DNA from: an uncultured Eubacteriales bacterium
GTDB taxonomy: Bacteria > Bacillota > Clostridia > Oscillospirales > CAG-272
DNA: 34,493 nucleotides
Direction of reading: 5' to 3'
Assembly (NCBI GenBank): GCA_900545935.1
Contig: URAP01000019.1
Coordinates: forward strand, 1 to 34,493
This document shows positions 21,546-29,679 of the stretch, piece after piece; within the stretch, counting starts at the first letter, position 1, and the number at the start of each line of letters is the position of its first letter. A program made the translations under genes and the position numbers. Below the pieces are notes generated by a model. The model saw only the letters and a program-made list of their open reading frames with translations. It was not told the origin of the DNA and searched no databases.

Positions 21546-22847
21546 TCAATCAAGGAAGCCCTTGTAATGTCTCATGGTCATCTGTGCCTCGAGCTCGGTA
21601 ACGGTCTCAAGAGCAACACCGACAATGATCAGCAGCGACGAGCCGCCGAATGCGATACTGCCTACGCTCGAGCCGGAGACAAGATTAACGATGATCGGGA
21701 GTACGGCAACGATGTCAAGGAACAGCGCGCCGATAAGAGTGATCCTGCCGCGTACCTTTCTGATGTACTCAACCGTAGGTCTGCCGGGACGGATACCTCT
21801 GATAGAGCCGCCGTTCTTCTGAAGGTTATTAGCGACCTCGACAGGATTGAACGAGATCTCAACATAGAAGTAAGCGAACGCAATTATCAGAAGGAACATC
21901 GCGACCGGGTAGAACCAGGAATTGTACGAGAAAAAGTTTACGATATGATCCCATACGCTGCCTTCGTTCGGCTTGATGATAAGCGCGAGCGTGGTCGGCA
22001 GGGAGATGATCGAGCTTGCGAAGATGATAGGCATAACACCGGACATATTCAGCTTGATCGGCAGATAAGAGGACTGACCGCCGTACATCTTGCGGCCGAC
22101 AACCTTCTTAGCATACTGTACGGGAATCCGTCTCTCACTGTTGGTAACGAAGACAACGAACACAACGATTACGAGCGATGCAATGATGATAGCCTCGCCT
22201 GCAACGATGTACCATGGACGACCGCTTACGAAGAAGCTGTACAGCATGGATACGATGCGGGGAGTGCTGGAGAGAATGTTTGCGAAGAGGATGAGCGAGA
22301 TACCGTTTCCGATACCGAACTCGTTGATCTTCTCAGCCATCCACATTACAAGCGCCGAGCCTGCGGAATAGCACGCAATGATTACGAGCGCAGCAAGCAC
22401 CTTCTGACCCTGAGAGGTCATGCTGATAAGAGCTCCGGTGGACTTGATGTACGCATAATAACCGTAGGAGGTGATGAGACCGAGGCCGACGGTGACGTAA
22501 CGAGTGATAGTTGTGATCTTTTTTCTGCCCTCCTCGCCCTGGCTCTGCAGTCTTTCAAGAGCAGGAATGGCGATGGTGAGCAGCTGCATAACGATGGAAG
22601 CCGTGATATACGGTTGGACAGACAATGCAAACAGTGTTGCACGCGAGAATGCCTCACCTGACATGATATTCAGGTACTGGAAGATAGATCCGCTCGCCGA
22701 GTTAAAGGTCTCGGCAAGAGTATCCGAGTTTACGAACGGAACGGGGATAACCGCACCGAGACGGTAAACAAGGAGGATCATAAGTACGAACAACATCTTC
22801 TTTCTAAGATCGGGCATCTTGAAAGCGTTGACTATCGTCTTAAACAC
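21546..22847 (-). CDS. secY: Protein translocase subunit SecY
   Basis: The 433-residue membrane protein has the ten-helix SecY pattern. It begins FKTIVNAFKMPDLRKKMLFVLMILLVYRLGAVIPVP and has the conserved QGEEGRKKITTITRY, GIGNGISLILFA, SSYLPIKLNMSGVMPIIFASS and, near the end, GIRPGRPTVEYI. SecY forms the channel of the general secretion machinery with SecE and SecG, which are encoded elsewhere. The start is GTG at 22847. Its ribosome-binding site GAGGTGG lies inside the end of rplO, whose stop codon is 1 nt away, so the two are coupled. Confidence 0.98.
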   Translation of the reverse strand: MFKTIVNAFKMPDLRKKMLFVLMILLVYRLGAVIPVPFVNSDTLAETFNSASGSIFQYLNIMSGEAFSRATLFALSVQPYITASIVMQLLTIAIPALERLQSQGEEGRKKITTITRYVTVGLGLITSYGYYAYIKSTGALISMTSQGQKVLAALVIIACYSAGSALVMWMAEKINEFGIGNGISLILFANILSSTPRIVSMLYSFFVSGRPWYIVAGEAIIIASLVIVVFVVFVTNSERRIPVQYAKKVVGRKMYGGQSSYLPIKLNMSGVMPIIFASSIISLPTTLALIIKPNEGSVWDHIVNFFSYNSWFYPVAMFLLIIAFAYFYVEISFNPVEVANNLQKNGGSIRGIRPGRPTVEYIRKVRGRITLIGALFLDIVAVLPIIVNLVSGSSVGSIAFGGSSLLIIVGVALETVTELEAQMTMRHYKGFLD

Positions 22848-22848
22848 G

Positions 22849-23289
22849 TTATTCCACCTCGGCCTTTCCGCCTACTGCCTCAATCTTTTCCTTAGCGGAA
22901 GCTGTGAAGCGGTTAGCTTTTACGGTGAGCTTCTTGGTGAGCTCGCCGTTGCCGAGAATCTTAAGACCGTCCATAGGATCGGTGATAAGGCGGCGCTCGA
23001 GAAGAACTGCCTCGTCAACAACAGCGCCGTCCTCAAATTCGTTGAGTGCCGCAACATTAACGATTGCGTAATTAACAGCGAAGTGGTTCTTGAAGCCTCT
23101 CTTCGGAAGTCGTCTGTAAAGCGGGATCTGACCGCCCTCGAAGCCGGGGCGTACTCCGCCGCCGGAACGAGCGTTCTGGCCTTTATGACCTTTACCGGAG
23201 GTCTTTCCGTTGCCGGAACCGGGACCTCTGCCTACGCGGAAGGCTGCCTTGACAGAGCCCTGGGCAGGTGAAAGTTCATGGAGTTTCAT
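22849..23289 (-). CDS. rplO: 50S ribosomal protein L15
   Basis: The 146-residue protein begins MKLHELSPAQGSVKAAFRVGRGPGSGNGKTSGKGHKGQNAR, the glycine-rich L15 N-terminus, and ends with an alpha/beta domain. It helps assemble the large subunit. AAAGGAA precedes the ATG. It follows rpmD after an unusually long, structured 98-nt spacer. Confidence 0.98.
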   Translation of the reverse strand: MKLHELSPAQGSVKAAFRVGRGPGSGNGKTSGKGHKGQNARSGGGVRPGFEGGQIPLYRRLPKRGFKNHFAVNYAIVNVAALNEFEDGAVVDEAVLLERRLITDPMDGLKILGNGELTKKLTVKANRFTASAKEKIEAVGGKAEVE

Positions 23290-23387
23290 TTGAACATTCC
23301 TTTCTGTGTCGGAGGAATTGCGCCGGCAGATGCCTGCGCTGCGCCGTGCGGCGATCCTCCTTATTATAAAGCGTATACCGAGTCTGA
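23290..23387 (-). other. Structured spacer between rpmD and rplO
   Basis: In the transcript, GGAGGA at the 5' side can pair with TCCTCC at the 3' side, enclosing a CGCC-GCAC-GGCG hairpin and a GGCA-TC-TGCC hairpin. The real rplO ribosome-binding site follows outside this fold. The spacer is five to ten times longer than most gaps in this operon and encodes no peptide of note. Confidence 0.5.
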
Positions 23388-23570
23388 TTACTCAGCAGAG
23401 TCAACCTTTACGAGGTGACCGATTCTTGCGAGCTTACCGTCGAGAACACTGCCTGCCTCATGAACGATGCTGTCGCCGATCTTACGCAGACCGAGCGACT
23501 CGGCAGTGGACTTCTGGTTCGGCTTAGAACCGATCAGGCTCTTTGTGAGTGTAACCTTAACCTTACTCAT
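23388..23570 (-). CDS. rpmD: 50S ribosomal protein L30
   Basis: The 60-residue protein MSKVKVTLTKSLIGSKPNQK...GLRKIGDSIVHE is the short bacterial L30, a large-subunit protein. GGAGGA precedes the ATG. It stands between rpsE and rplO as in all spc operons. Confidence 0.97.
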   Translation of the reverse strand: MSKVKVTLTKSLIGSKPNQKSTAESLGLRKIGDSIVHEAGSVLDGKLARIGHLVKVDSAE

Positions 23571-23583
23571 TTTCGGTTCCTCC

Positions 23584-24093
23584 TTAGTTCTTCAGCGCCT
23601 GAACGGAGATGCCGCGAGTCTTAGCGACCTCCTCCGCAGTGCGCAGCGATCTGAGTCCCTCAAATGTAGCCTTTACCACGTTTGTAGGATTGTTCGAGCG
23701 GAGACACTTAGCACGGATATTCTTGATACCTGCCATCTCCAGAACGCAACGGACCGTACCGCCTGCGATGATACCGGTACCTTCGGCAGCCGGCTTGATA
23801 AGTACCTTGCCTGCTCCGAACTCACCGATAACCTCGTGCGGGATCGTTGTTCCCTTCAGGGAAACCTCTATAAGATTCTTCTTCGCGTCTTCGATACCCT
23901 TGCGGATAGCATCCGGTACCTCTGCCGCCTTTCCGAGACCGTAGCCGACATGGCCGTTCTTATCTCCGACAACCATGATAGCTGTGAAGCGTGCGATACG
24001 ACCGCCCTTAACTGTCTTGGAAACACGGTTCAAGGCAACGAGCTTCTCCTCAAGTTCGAATTCCAGCGAGGATGCGTCAATTCTTTTAGCCAT
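23584..24093 (-). CDS. rpsE: 30S ribosomal protein S5
   Basis: The 169-residue protein has LVALNRVSKTVKGGRIARFTAIMVVGDKNGHVGYG, the S5 double-stranded-RNA-binding-like domain, and a C-terminal domain with GAGKVLIKPAAEGTGIIAGG. S5 affects decoding accuracy and mRNA unwinding. The ATG at 24093 is preferred over a GTG one codon upstream because GGGAGG lies 8 nt before it. Confidence 0.98.
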   Translation of the reverse strand: MAKRIDASSLEFELEEKLVALNRVSKTVKGGRIARFTAIMVVGDKNGHVGYGLGKAAEVPDAIRKGIEDAKKNLIEVSLKGTTIPHEVIGEFGAGKVLIKPAAEGTGIIAGGTVRCVLEMAGIKNIRAKCLRSNNPTNVVKATFEGLRSLRTAEEVAKTRGISVQALKN

Positions 24094-24107
24094 CACTGTA
24101 ACCTCCC

Positions 24108-24467
24108 TTAGAATTTGAGTCCGCCTTCGCGGGCGCCGTCTGCAAGCTCCTGTACTCTGCCGTGGTAGATATAACCGCCGCGGTCGAATACAACCGTCTC
24201 AATGCCCTTCTCAAGGGCACGCTTTGCAACAAGATTGCCAACCTTGCGAGCAGCAGCCTTGTTTCCGCCGTACTCGGTGAAGTCACGCTCGACAGTGCTT
24301 GCACTTGCGAGGGTCTTACCGCTTACGTCGTCGATTACCTGAGCGTAAATGTTGCTATTGGAGCGGTAGACGCAGAGACGCGGACGAGCCGCAGTGCCGG
24401 AGATCTTACCTCTGACTCTCTTGTGTCTAAGAATACGTCCAATATTGGAATCTTTTCTTATTATCAT
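24108..24467 (-). CDS. rplR: 50S ribosomal protein L18
   Basis: The 119-residue protein has RHKRVRGKISGTAARPRLCVYRSNSNIYAQVIDD and the C-terminal FDRGGYIYHGRVQELADGAREGGLKF, both typical of L18. L18 binds 5S rRNA together with L5. It lies between rplF and rpsE. Confidence 0.98.
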   Translation of the reverse strand: MIIRKDSNIGRILRHKRVRGKISGTAARPRLCVYRSNSNIYAQVIDDVSGKTLASASTVERDFTEYGGNKAAARKVGNLVAKRALEKGIETVVFDRGGYIYHGRVQELADGAREGGLKF

Positions 24468-24487
24468 TTCTCAGCCACTCCCTTCGC

Positions 24488-25027
24488 TTACTTACCGGAC
24501 TTACCGGCCTTGCGGCGGATATGTTCACCGGCATACTTAACACCCTTGCCGAGGTACGGCTCAGGCGGACGGCAACCGCGCACAACTGCTGCGGTCTGAC
24601 CTACGAGCTGCTTGTCATAGCCCTTGACAATAACAGTGTTAGAGTCGGGGGTCTCGAAGGTAATACCGTCGTGATCCTCAAAGGTGATGGGGTGCGAATA
24701 ACCGAGATTGAGCGTGAGCGTCTTACCTGCCTTCTGGGCTCTGTAACCTACGCCTACGATCTCAAGCTTCTTCTCATAGCCATCGGATACACCGACGACC
24801 ATGTTGTGGATAAGCGTTCTCGTAAGGCCGTGAAGTGCACGGTCCTCCTTCTCGTCGGAAGGACGGCTGACAGTCAGCGTATTACCCTCCTGAGAGATAA
24901 TCATTCTGGAATTAAAGGTCTGTGTGAGAGTTCCGAGCTTTCCCTTTACGGTAACAACATTGCCGTCGGCAACTGTAACCTCGGTGCCGGCAGGGATCAC
25001 AACAGGCATTCTACCAATTCTTGACAT
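24488..25027 (-). CDS. rplF: 50S ribosomal protein L6
   Basis: The 179-residue protein MSRIGRMPVVIPAGTEV has the two repeated L6 domains and the C-terminal signature RGCRPPEPYLGKGVKYAGEHIRRKAGKSGK. L6 lies near the factor-binding site of the large subunit. It follows rpsH after a 22-nt gap. Confidence 0.98.
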   Translation of the reverse strand: MSRIGRMPVVIPAGTEVTVADGNVVTVKGKLGTLTQTFNSRMIISQEGNTLTVSRPSDEKEDRALHGLTRTLIHNMVVGVSDGYEKKLEIVGVGYRAQKAGKTLTLNLGYSHPITFEDHDGITFETPDSNTVIVKGYDKQLVGQTAAVVRGCRPPEPYLGKGVKYAGEHIRRKAGKSGK

Positions 25028-25049
25028 AATTCTGTTCCTCCCTTACCGA

Positions 25050-25445
25050 TTACCATACGAAAGCAAGAACCTCGCCGCCAACATTAGCGTTGCGAGCCTG
25101 CTTATCGGTCATTATACCCTTGGACGTTGAGATGATTGCGATACCGAGTCCGTTCATAACCCTCGGCATATCCTCGCAGCTGGAATAGATGCGAAGACCG
25201 GGCTTGGACACACGGCGCAGACCCTGAATAGTCTTCTGCTTGCCGTTGTACTTGAGGGTGATTCTGATAATGCCCTGCTTGCCGTCGTCAATGACGTTGT
25301 AGCCCTTGATGTAGCCCTCGCTGAGAAGGATCTCCGCGATAGACTTCTTCATATTGGACGCAGGAATATCTACGGTCTCGTGCTTTGCATTGTTAGCATT
25401 ACGGATTCTTGTGAGCATATCCGCAATTACATCTGACATTTGCAT
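25050..25445 (-). CDS. rpsH: 30S ribosomal protein S8
   Basis: The 131-residue protein MQMSDVIADMLTRIRNAN has the C-terminal SISTSKGIMTDKQARNANVGGEVLAFVW that is conserved in S8. GGAGG lies 7 nt before the ATG at 25445. S8 binds the central domain of 16S rRNA, and in E. coli it represses the spc operon from a site in the L5 gene. Confidence 0.98.
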   Translation of the reverse strand: MQMSDVIADMLTRIRNANNAKHETVDIPASNMKKSIAEILLSEGYIKGYNVIDDGKQGIIRITLKYNGKQKTIQGLRRVSKPGLRIYSSCEDMPRVMNGLGIAIISTSKGIMTDKQARNANVGGEVLAFVW

Positions 25446-25601
25446 TTTATTTCCTCCTTAATGCAATGCCGACTGAGTCGGCTTGGTATCGGCGGTTAAA
25501 GCGGCACGTGCCGCTCTCCTTCCGATTAAGCTCCGGAAGCTTTTCTTGCGCATCGGATGCAGACTGTATTTCATCCGATACTGTGTGCGGCAATCTGTCG
25601 A
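25446..25601 (-). other. Structured spacer between rpsN and rpsH
   Basis: This 156-nt spacer can form four hairpins in the transcript. They are ATCGGATG with CATCCGAT (12-nt loop), AAGCT-TCCGG-AGCTT, the palindrome GCGGCACGTGCCGC, and GCCGAC-TCA-GTCGGC just before the rpsH ribosome-binding site. No gene was seen in it. Confidence 0.5.
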
Positions 25602-25787
25602 TTACCAGCTTGCCTTGCGAACACCGGGAATGGCACCCTTGTAGGCAAGCTCGCGGAAGCAGATACGGCAGATGCCGTACTTACGAAGATACGCGTGAGG
25701 ACGACCGCAGATCTTGCAGCGGTTGTATTCACGGGTGGAATACTTCTGTGTCTTCTGCTGTTTGAGAATCATTGATTTCTTAGCCAT
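25602..25787 (-). CDS. rpsN: 30S ribosomal protein S14 (zinc form)
   Basis: The 61-residue type Z S14 has Cys24, Cys27, Cys40 and Cys43 and ends GAIPGVRKASW. It binds the head of the small subunit. The short zinc form at this place in the operon is typical of Firmicutes. AAGGAG precedes the ATG. Confidence 0.98.
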   Translation of the reverse strand: MAKKSMILKQQKTQKYSTREYNRCKICGRPHAYLRKYGICRICFRELAYKGAIPGVRKASW

Positions 25788-25798
25788 CGTGCTTCTCC

Positions 25799-26341
25799 TT
25801 ACTTCTCAAACGGTGCGCCCATGAGCGAAAGAAGCTCACGTGCCTCATCGTCGGTGTGTGCTGTTGTGACGAAAGCGATGTTCATACCGCGAATCTTCTC
25901 AACCTTATCGTACTCGATCTCGGGGAAGATCAGCTGCTCCTTCAGACCGAGAGAGTAGTTGCCTCTGCCGTCGAAGGAATCCTTACCGATACCCTTGAAG
26001 TCACGTACTCGGGGAAGCGCAAAGTTGAAGAGTCTGTCCATAAACTCGTACATTCTCTCACCGCGGAGTGTTACCTTAACGCCGATCTTCATGCCCTGAC
26101 GGAGCTTGAAGTTAGCGACCGACTTCTTTGCAACTGTAGCAACAGCCTTCTGACCGGCAATAGTTGTGATATCGCCGATTACGTTCTCGATAACCTTGGA
26201 GTTATCCTTTGCGTCGCCCGTACCGACATTGATAACGATCTTGTCGAAACGCGGAATCTGCATCGGGCTCTTATAGTTATACTTCTTCATCAGAGCGGGA
26301 GCTACATCGTTTTTATAAAGATCTCTGAGTCTTGCTGACAT
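25799..26341 (-). CDS. rplE: 50S ribosomal protein L5
   Basis: The 180-residue protein has MQIPRFDKIVINVGTGDA, the glycine-rich GIGKDSFDGRGNYSLGLKEQLIFPEI and the C-terminal GMNIAFVTTAHTDDEARELLSLMGAPF. L5 binds 5S rRNA and contacts the P-site tRNA. It follows rplX closely. Confidence 0.98.
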   Translation of the reverse strand: MSARLRDLYKNDVAPALMKKYNYKSPMQIPRFDKIVINVGTGDAKDNSKVIENVIGDITTIAGQKAVATVAKKSVANFKLRQGMKIGVKVTLRGERMYEFMDRLFNFALPRVRDFKGIGKDSFDGRGNYSLGLKEQLIFPEIEYDKVEKIRGMNIAFVTTAHTDDEARELLSLMGAPFEK

Positions 26342-26357
26342 ATTCCTTTACCTCCGA

Positions 26358-26675
26358 TTAAAGCTCTGCGCCGCACTTAGCGCATACTCTGATTTTCTTG
26401 CCGTCCTTGCCGACGGTAACCTTGCTGCGGCGACCTGCGTCGCACTTAGGGCAGTAAAGAGCAACCTTCTGAGCGTAGATTGCGCCCTCGACCTCGAGGA
26501 TCTGCCCTGCCTCGCCCTGACGGCGCGGCTTCTGATGCTTCTTTACCATATGAACTCCGCTTACGAGGACCTTGCCCTCGGAAGGAGAAACGCTTATAAC
26601 CTTACCGCGCTTGCCCTTGTCGTTGCCGGAGATAACAACTACTTCGTCATCTTTTCTTACATGAAGCTTTTTCAT
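26358..26675 (-). CDS. rplX: 50S ribosomal protein L24, with zinc ribbon
   Basis: The 105-residue protein has the KOW motif VVVISGNDKGKRGKV near the start. Its C-terminal zinc ribbon has Cys75, Cys78, Cys98 and Cys101. L24 starts assembly of the large subunit. The ribbon form is common in Firmicutes. Confidence 0.98.
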   Translation of the reverse strand: MKKLHVRKDDEVVVISGNDKGKRGKVISVSPSEGKVLVSGVHMVKKHQKPRRQGEAGQILEVEGAIYAQKVALYCPKCDAGRRSKVTVGKDGKKIRVCAKCGAEL

Positions 26676-26690
26676 TGCATTTGCCTCCGA

Positions 26691-27059
26691 TCAAAGTACT
26701 TCGGGAGCGAGCGAAAGGATCTTAAGATAGTCCTTATCACGAAGCTCTCTTGCTATCGGCCCAAAGATACGAGTACCTCTGGGGTTCTTATCTTCCTTGA
26801 TGATGACCGCTGCGTTGTCGTCGAAACGAACATACGAGCCGTCGGCTCTCTTGACGCCCTTTACCGAGCGTACGATGACAGCCTTAACGACGTCACCCTT
26901 CTTGCAGGTACCGCCGGGAGCGGCCTTCTTTACGGTTGCGACTACGACATCGCCGATATTTGCATAACGGCGACCAGTACCGCCGAGCACGCGGATACAC
27001 ATGATCTCCTTAGCGCCCGTATTGTCGGCAACCTTCATGTAACTCTGCTGTTGAATCAC
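26691..27059 (-). CDS. rplN: 50S ribosomal protein L14
   Basis: The 122-residue protein begins MIQQQSYMKVADNTGAKEIMCIRVLGG and ends IFGPIARELRDKDYLKILSLAPEVL, as all L14 proteins do. It contacts the small subunit through 16S rRNA. It follows rpsQ after a long spacer. Confidence 0.98.
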   Translation of the reverse strand: MIQQQSYMKVADNTGAKEIMCIRVLGGTGRRYANIGDVVVATVKKAAPGGTCKKGDVVKAVIVRSVKGVKRADGSYVRFDDNAAVIIKEDKNPRGTRIFGPIARELRDKDYLKILSLAPEVL

Positions 27060-27243
27060 TGTTTTTTCCTCCTTGTGAAAAGTTCAGCCGTCCGCGCATT
27101 ACAGCTTACGCGGGCGTATTATCACCGATTGTATTCCTGCACGGGCAGATCGGTGATTATACTCCGGAGATTCGTTATCTCCGGAGATAAATCCGCGCCG
27201 TCCCGATGGGGACGATGCGTTTTTACCGAAATAAAGATGCTAA
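27060..27243 (-). other. Structured spacer between rpsQ and rplN
   Basis: This 184-nt spacer is the longest in the operon. In the transcript it can form CGTCCC-CATC-GGGACG, a perfect 10-bp CTCCGGAGAT/ATCTCCGGAG hairpin with a 5-nt loop, and a 9-bp ATCACCGAT/ATCGGTGAT hairpin with a 20-nt loop. The AAGGAGG of rplN follows. No gene was seen in it. Confidence 0.55.
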
Positions 27244-27516
27244 TTACTTAGCCTTTTCGATGATCTGGACGAGGCGCCATCTCTTGGTCTTGGACAGAGG
27301 TCTTGTCTCCATGATCTCAACCTTGTCGCCGACACCGCACTCATTATTCTCATCGTGAACGTGTGCGGAAATAGAGCGCTTCATGACCTTGCCGTACTTG
27401 GCGTGCTTTACGTTATCCTCGATGGAGACGACCGCGGTCTTATCCATAGCAGTGCTGATGACACGACCGACGCGGGTCTTTCTCAGATTACGTTCGCTAT
27501 TCATCTCGTTACTCAT
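27244..27516 (-). CDS. rpsQ: 30S ribosomal protein S17
   Basis: The 90-residue protein has RKTRVGRVISTAMDKTAVVSIEDNVKHAKYGKV and CGVGDKVEIMETRPLSKTKRWRLVQII, both conserved in S17. S17 binds 16S rRNA early in assembly. AGGAGG lies 7 nt before the ATG, between it and the rpmC stop codon. Confidence 0.98.
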   Translation of the reverse strand: MSNEMNSERNLRKTRVGRVISTAMDKTAVVSIEDNVKHAKYGKVMKRSISAHVHDENNECGVGDKVEIMETRPLSKTKRWRLVQIIEKAK

Positions 27517-27533
27517 TCTTTAACCTCCTGCGC

Positions 27534-27722
27534 TTATGCGTTCTTCTGACGCATAACCGTCATGACACGTGCGATATCTTTCTTGACATCGTCGATCCTG
27601 TGGGGATTGTCAAGCTGGTTGATTGCATGCTGGAAACGAAGGTTAAACAGTTCTTCCTTAAGGTCTGCGAGCTTCTTGGAGAGCTCTTCTACAGACATAC
27701 TCTGCATTTCACTTGCTTTCAC
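27534..27722 (-). CDS. rpmC: 50S ribosomal protein L29
   Basis: The 62-residue helical protein has ELSKKLADLKEELFNLRFQHAINQLDNPHRI, the L29 signature. L29 lies at the exit tunnel near the signal-recognition-particle and trigger-factor docking site. It stands between rplP and rpsQ. Confidence 0.97.
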   Translation of the reverse strand: MKASEMQSMSVEELSKKLADLKEELFNLRFQHAINQLDNPHRIDDVKKDIARVMTVMRQKNA

Positions 27723-27735
27723 TGCTTATTCCTCC

Positions 27736-28164
27736 TTAATCAGCGTTCTCGGTCTCGGTAGCTCTTGCAATAAACTTGCACTTGATAGGGAGCTTATGAG
27801 ATGCGAGACGCATAGCTTCTTTTGCTGTTTCGAGCGGAACGCCGTTCATCTCGAACATAACTCTTCCGGGCTTGACGACGGATACCCAGTACTCGGGAGA
27901 ACCTTTACCGGATCCCATTCGGGTCTCGGCAGGCTTCTCGGTTACCGGCTTATCCGGGAAGATCTTGATCCAGACCTTACCGCCACGGCGGATGTAACGT
28001 GTCATCGCGATACGGGCAGCCTCGATCTGGTTACTGGTGATCCATGCGGGCTCGGTAGCAACGAGACCGAAATCGCCGTACGTAAGCGTATTTCCGCGGG
28101 TAGCCTGACCCTTCATTCTGCCGCGGTGTACACGTCTGTACTTGACTCTCTTAGGCATTAACAT
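27736..28164 (-). CDS. rplP: 50S ribosomal protein L16
   Basis: The 142-residue protein begins MLMPKRVKYRRVHRGRMKGQATRGN and has WIKIFPDKPVTEKPAETRMGSGKGSPEYWV. L16 helps form the A site of the large subunit. Its ATG shares one base with the rpsC stop codon (TGATG), so the two genes are translationally coupled. Confidence 0.98.
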   Translation of the reverse strand: MLMPKRVKYRRVHRGRMKGQATRGNTLTYGDFGLVATEPAWITSNQIEAARIAMTRYIRRGGKVWIKIFPDKPVTEKPAETRMGSGKGSPEYWVSVVKPGRVMFEMNGVPLETAKEAMRLASHKLPIKCKFIARATETENAD

Positions 28165-29009
28165 CAGTTTGCTCCCCCTTCTTTAGGTGTTCTGCCGGTG
28201 CGGGGCGCGCCGCCTCTGGGTGCACCGCTTCTGCCGGCATTATTGTTGCGGGGCCCTCCCTGACGAGAACCGAAGTTTCCGCGACGATCTCCGCGGCGGT
28301 CACCACGACGGTCTCCGCGACGGTCATTGCGCTCAGCCGGTCTTGCGTCCGGGAAGGAGCGCTTAGCTCTGTTCTTGGAATCCATAAGGACCTCGCCGTT
28401 ATAGATCCATACCTTGACGCCGATCTTGCCGTAGGTGGTGTTAGCCTCCCAGAAGCCGTAGTCGATGTCTGCACGGATGGTCTGAAGCGGGATGGTTCCC
28501 TCATGATAGTGCTCGGTACGTGCGATCTCCGCGCCGCCGAGACGACCGCTGACGGATATCTTGATACCCTTAGCGCCCATTCTCATTGTTCTTCCGATAG
28601 CGCCCTTCATAGCGCGACGGAAGGAGATACGCCTCTCGAGTTGACTTGCGATGCTCTCTGCAACAAGCTGAGCATTGAGATCGGGCTGACGAACCTCAAC
28701 AACATTGACGGTTACGGGCTTACCTACGATCTTCTCGATCGCAACGCGGATCTTGTCGATCTCGGAGCCGCCGCGACCGATAACCATACCGGGCTTTGCG
28801 CAGTGAATGAATACTCTTACGCGAAGATTATCGCGCTCGATCTCGATCTTCGGAACACCGGCGAGGAAGAGGCTCTTCTTAAGATACTCTCTGACTTTGT
28901 AGTCCGAAACGAGCGTGTCGCCGAACTCCTCGTCCTTAGTGAACCATCTGGAGTCCCAGTCTTTGATAACGCCGACTCTCAGGCCGTGCGGATTAACTTT
29001 CTGACCCAT
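28164..29009 (-). CDS. rpsC: 30S ribosomal protein S3 with Arg/Gly-rich tail
   Basis: The 281-residue protein begins MGQKVNPHGLRVG and carries the KH domain with GMVIGRGGSEIDKIR and the C-terminal domain with ADIDYGFWEANTTYGKIGVKVWIYNGEV. S3 lines the mRNA entry of the small subunit. The usual core ends near residue 218. Here about 63 residues follow: four DRRG units at 229-244, then NFGSRQGG and further RGG-like pieces. Tails of this kind occur on S3 in some Clostridia, but this one is long and repetitive. Confidence 0.97.
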   Translation of the reverse strand: MGQKVNPHGLRVGVIKDWDSRWFTKDEEFGDTLVSDYKVREYLKKSLFLAGVPKIEIERDNLRVRVFIHCAKPGMVIGRGGSEIDKIRVAIEKIVGKPVTVNVVEVRQPDLNAQLVAESIASQLERRISFRRAMKGAIGRTMRMGAKGIKISVSGRLGGAEIARTEHYHEGTIPLQTIRADIDYGFWEANTTYGKIGVKVWIYNGEVLMDSKNRAKRSFPDARPAERNDRRGDRRGDRRGDRRGNFGSRQGGPRNNNAGRSGAPRGGAPRTGRTPKEGGAN

Positions 29010-29029
29010 TTTTCTTTTCCTCCTCCCGA

Positions 29030-29365
29030 TTATTCTTTCTCAGCCACTGCAAGAGTGATGTGGCTGGTTCTCTTGAGTATACGGTCTCCGCGACCCTTAG
29101 CTCTCGGCATCATGCGCTTGAGAGTAGGACCGGGGGTTACAAAGCACTTAGATACGACGAGCTTGCTCGGATCCATATCAAAGTTGTGCTCTGCGTTTGC
29201 GACAGCAGCGTTGAGGAGCTTGATAAGGCTCTCGCTTGCCGCCTTGGGGGTGTGCTTCAGGATTGCCATAGCAGTTGCTGCGTCCTTGCCGCGGATGAGA
29301 TCGAGAACGATCTGCACCTTGCGGGGGGAAATCCTGATATATCTCATCTTAGCGATAGCTTCCAT
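29030..29365 (-). CDS. rplV: 50S ribosomal protein L22
   Basis: The 111-residue protein has AKMRYIRISPRKVQIVLDLIRGKDAATAMAIL and the C-terminal GPTLKRMMPRAKGRGDRILKRTSHITL. The latter includes the hairpin that reaches into the exit tunnel, where macrolides bind nearby. It lies between rpsS and rpsC. Confidence 0.98.
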   Translation of the reverse strand: MEAIAKMRYIRISPRKVQIVLDLIRGKDAATAMAILKHTPKAASESLIKLLNAAVANAEHNFDMDPSKLVVSKCFVTPGPTLKRMMPRAKGRGDRILKRTSHITLAVAEKE

Positions 29366-29379
29366 TTGCTCGTGCCTCC

Positions 29380-29661
29380 TTATTTACCGTTGTTCGAGGT
29401 CTTGGATCCCGCGTGACCGCGGAAAGATCTCGTAGGTGCGAATTCGCCGAGCTTATGTCCGACCATGTCCTCGGTAACATATACCGGAACATGCTTTCTT
29501 CCGTCGTGAACCGCAATAGTGTGGCCGACAAACTCAGGGTAAATGGTGGAAGCTCTCGACCATGTCTTGAGGACTTTCTTCTCGCCTGCTGCGTTCATTG
29601 CCTCAACACGGGCAAAGAGCTTAGCTTCGACGAAAGGTCCCTTTTTAAGACTTCTGCTCAT
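29380..29661 (-). CDS. rpsS: 30S ribosomal protein S19
   Basis: The 93-residue protein MSRSLKKGPFVEAKL has WSRASTIYPEFVGHTIAVHDGRKHVPVYVTEDMVGHKLGEFAPTR, the S19 signature. S19 binds the head of the small subunit together with S13. It follows rplB. Confidence 0.98.
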   Translation of the reverse strand: MSRSLKKGPFVEAKLFARVEAMNAAGEKKVLKTWSRASTIYPEFVGHTIAVHDGRKHVPVYVTEDMVGHKLGEFAPTRSFRGHAGSKTSNNGK

Positions 29662-29679
29662 TATTCAATGCCTCCTTAA

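Noticed and set aside
21567..22661. A 364-codon plus-strand frame antisense to secY
   Set aside because: It lies wholly inside a certain secY gene and its translation is a charged low-complexity string without hydrophobic or domain pattern.
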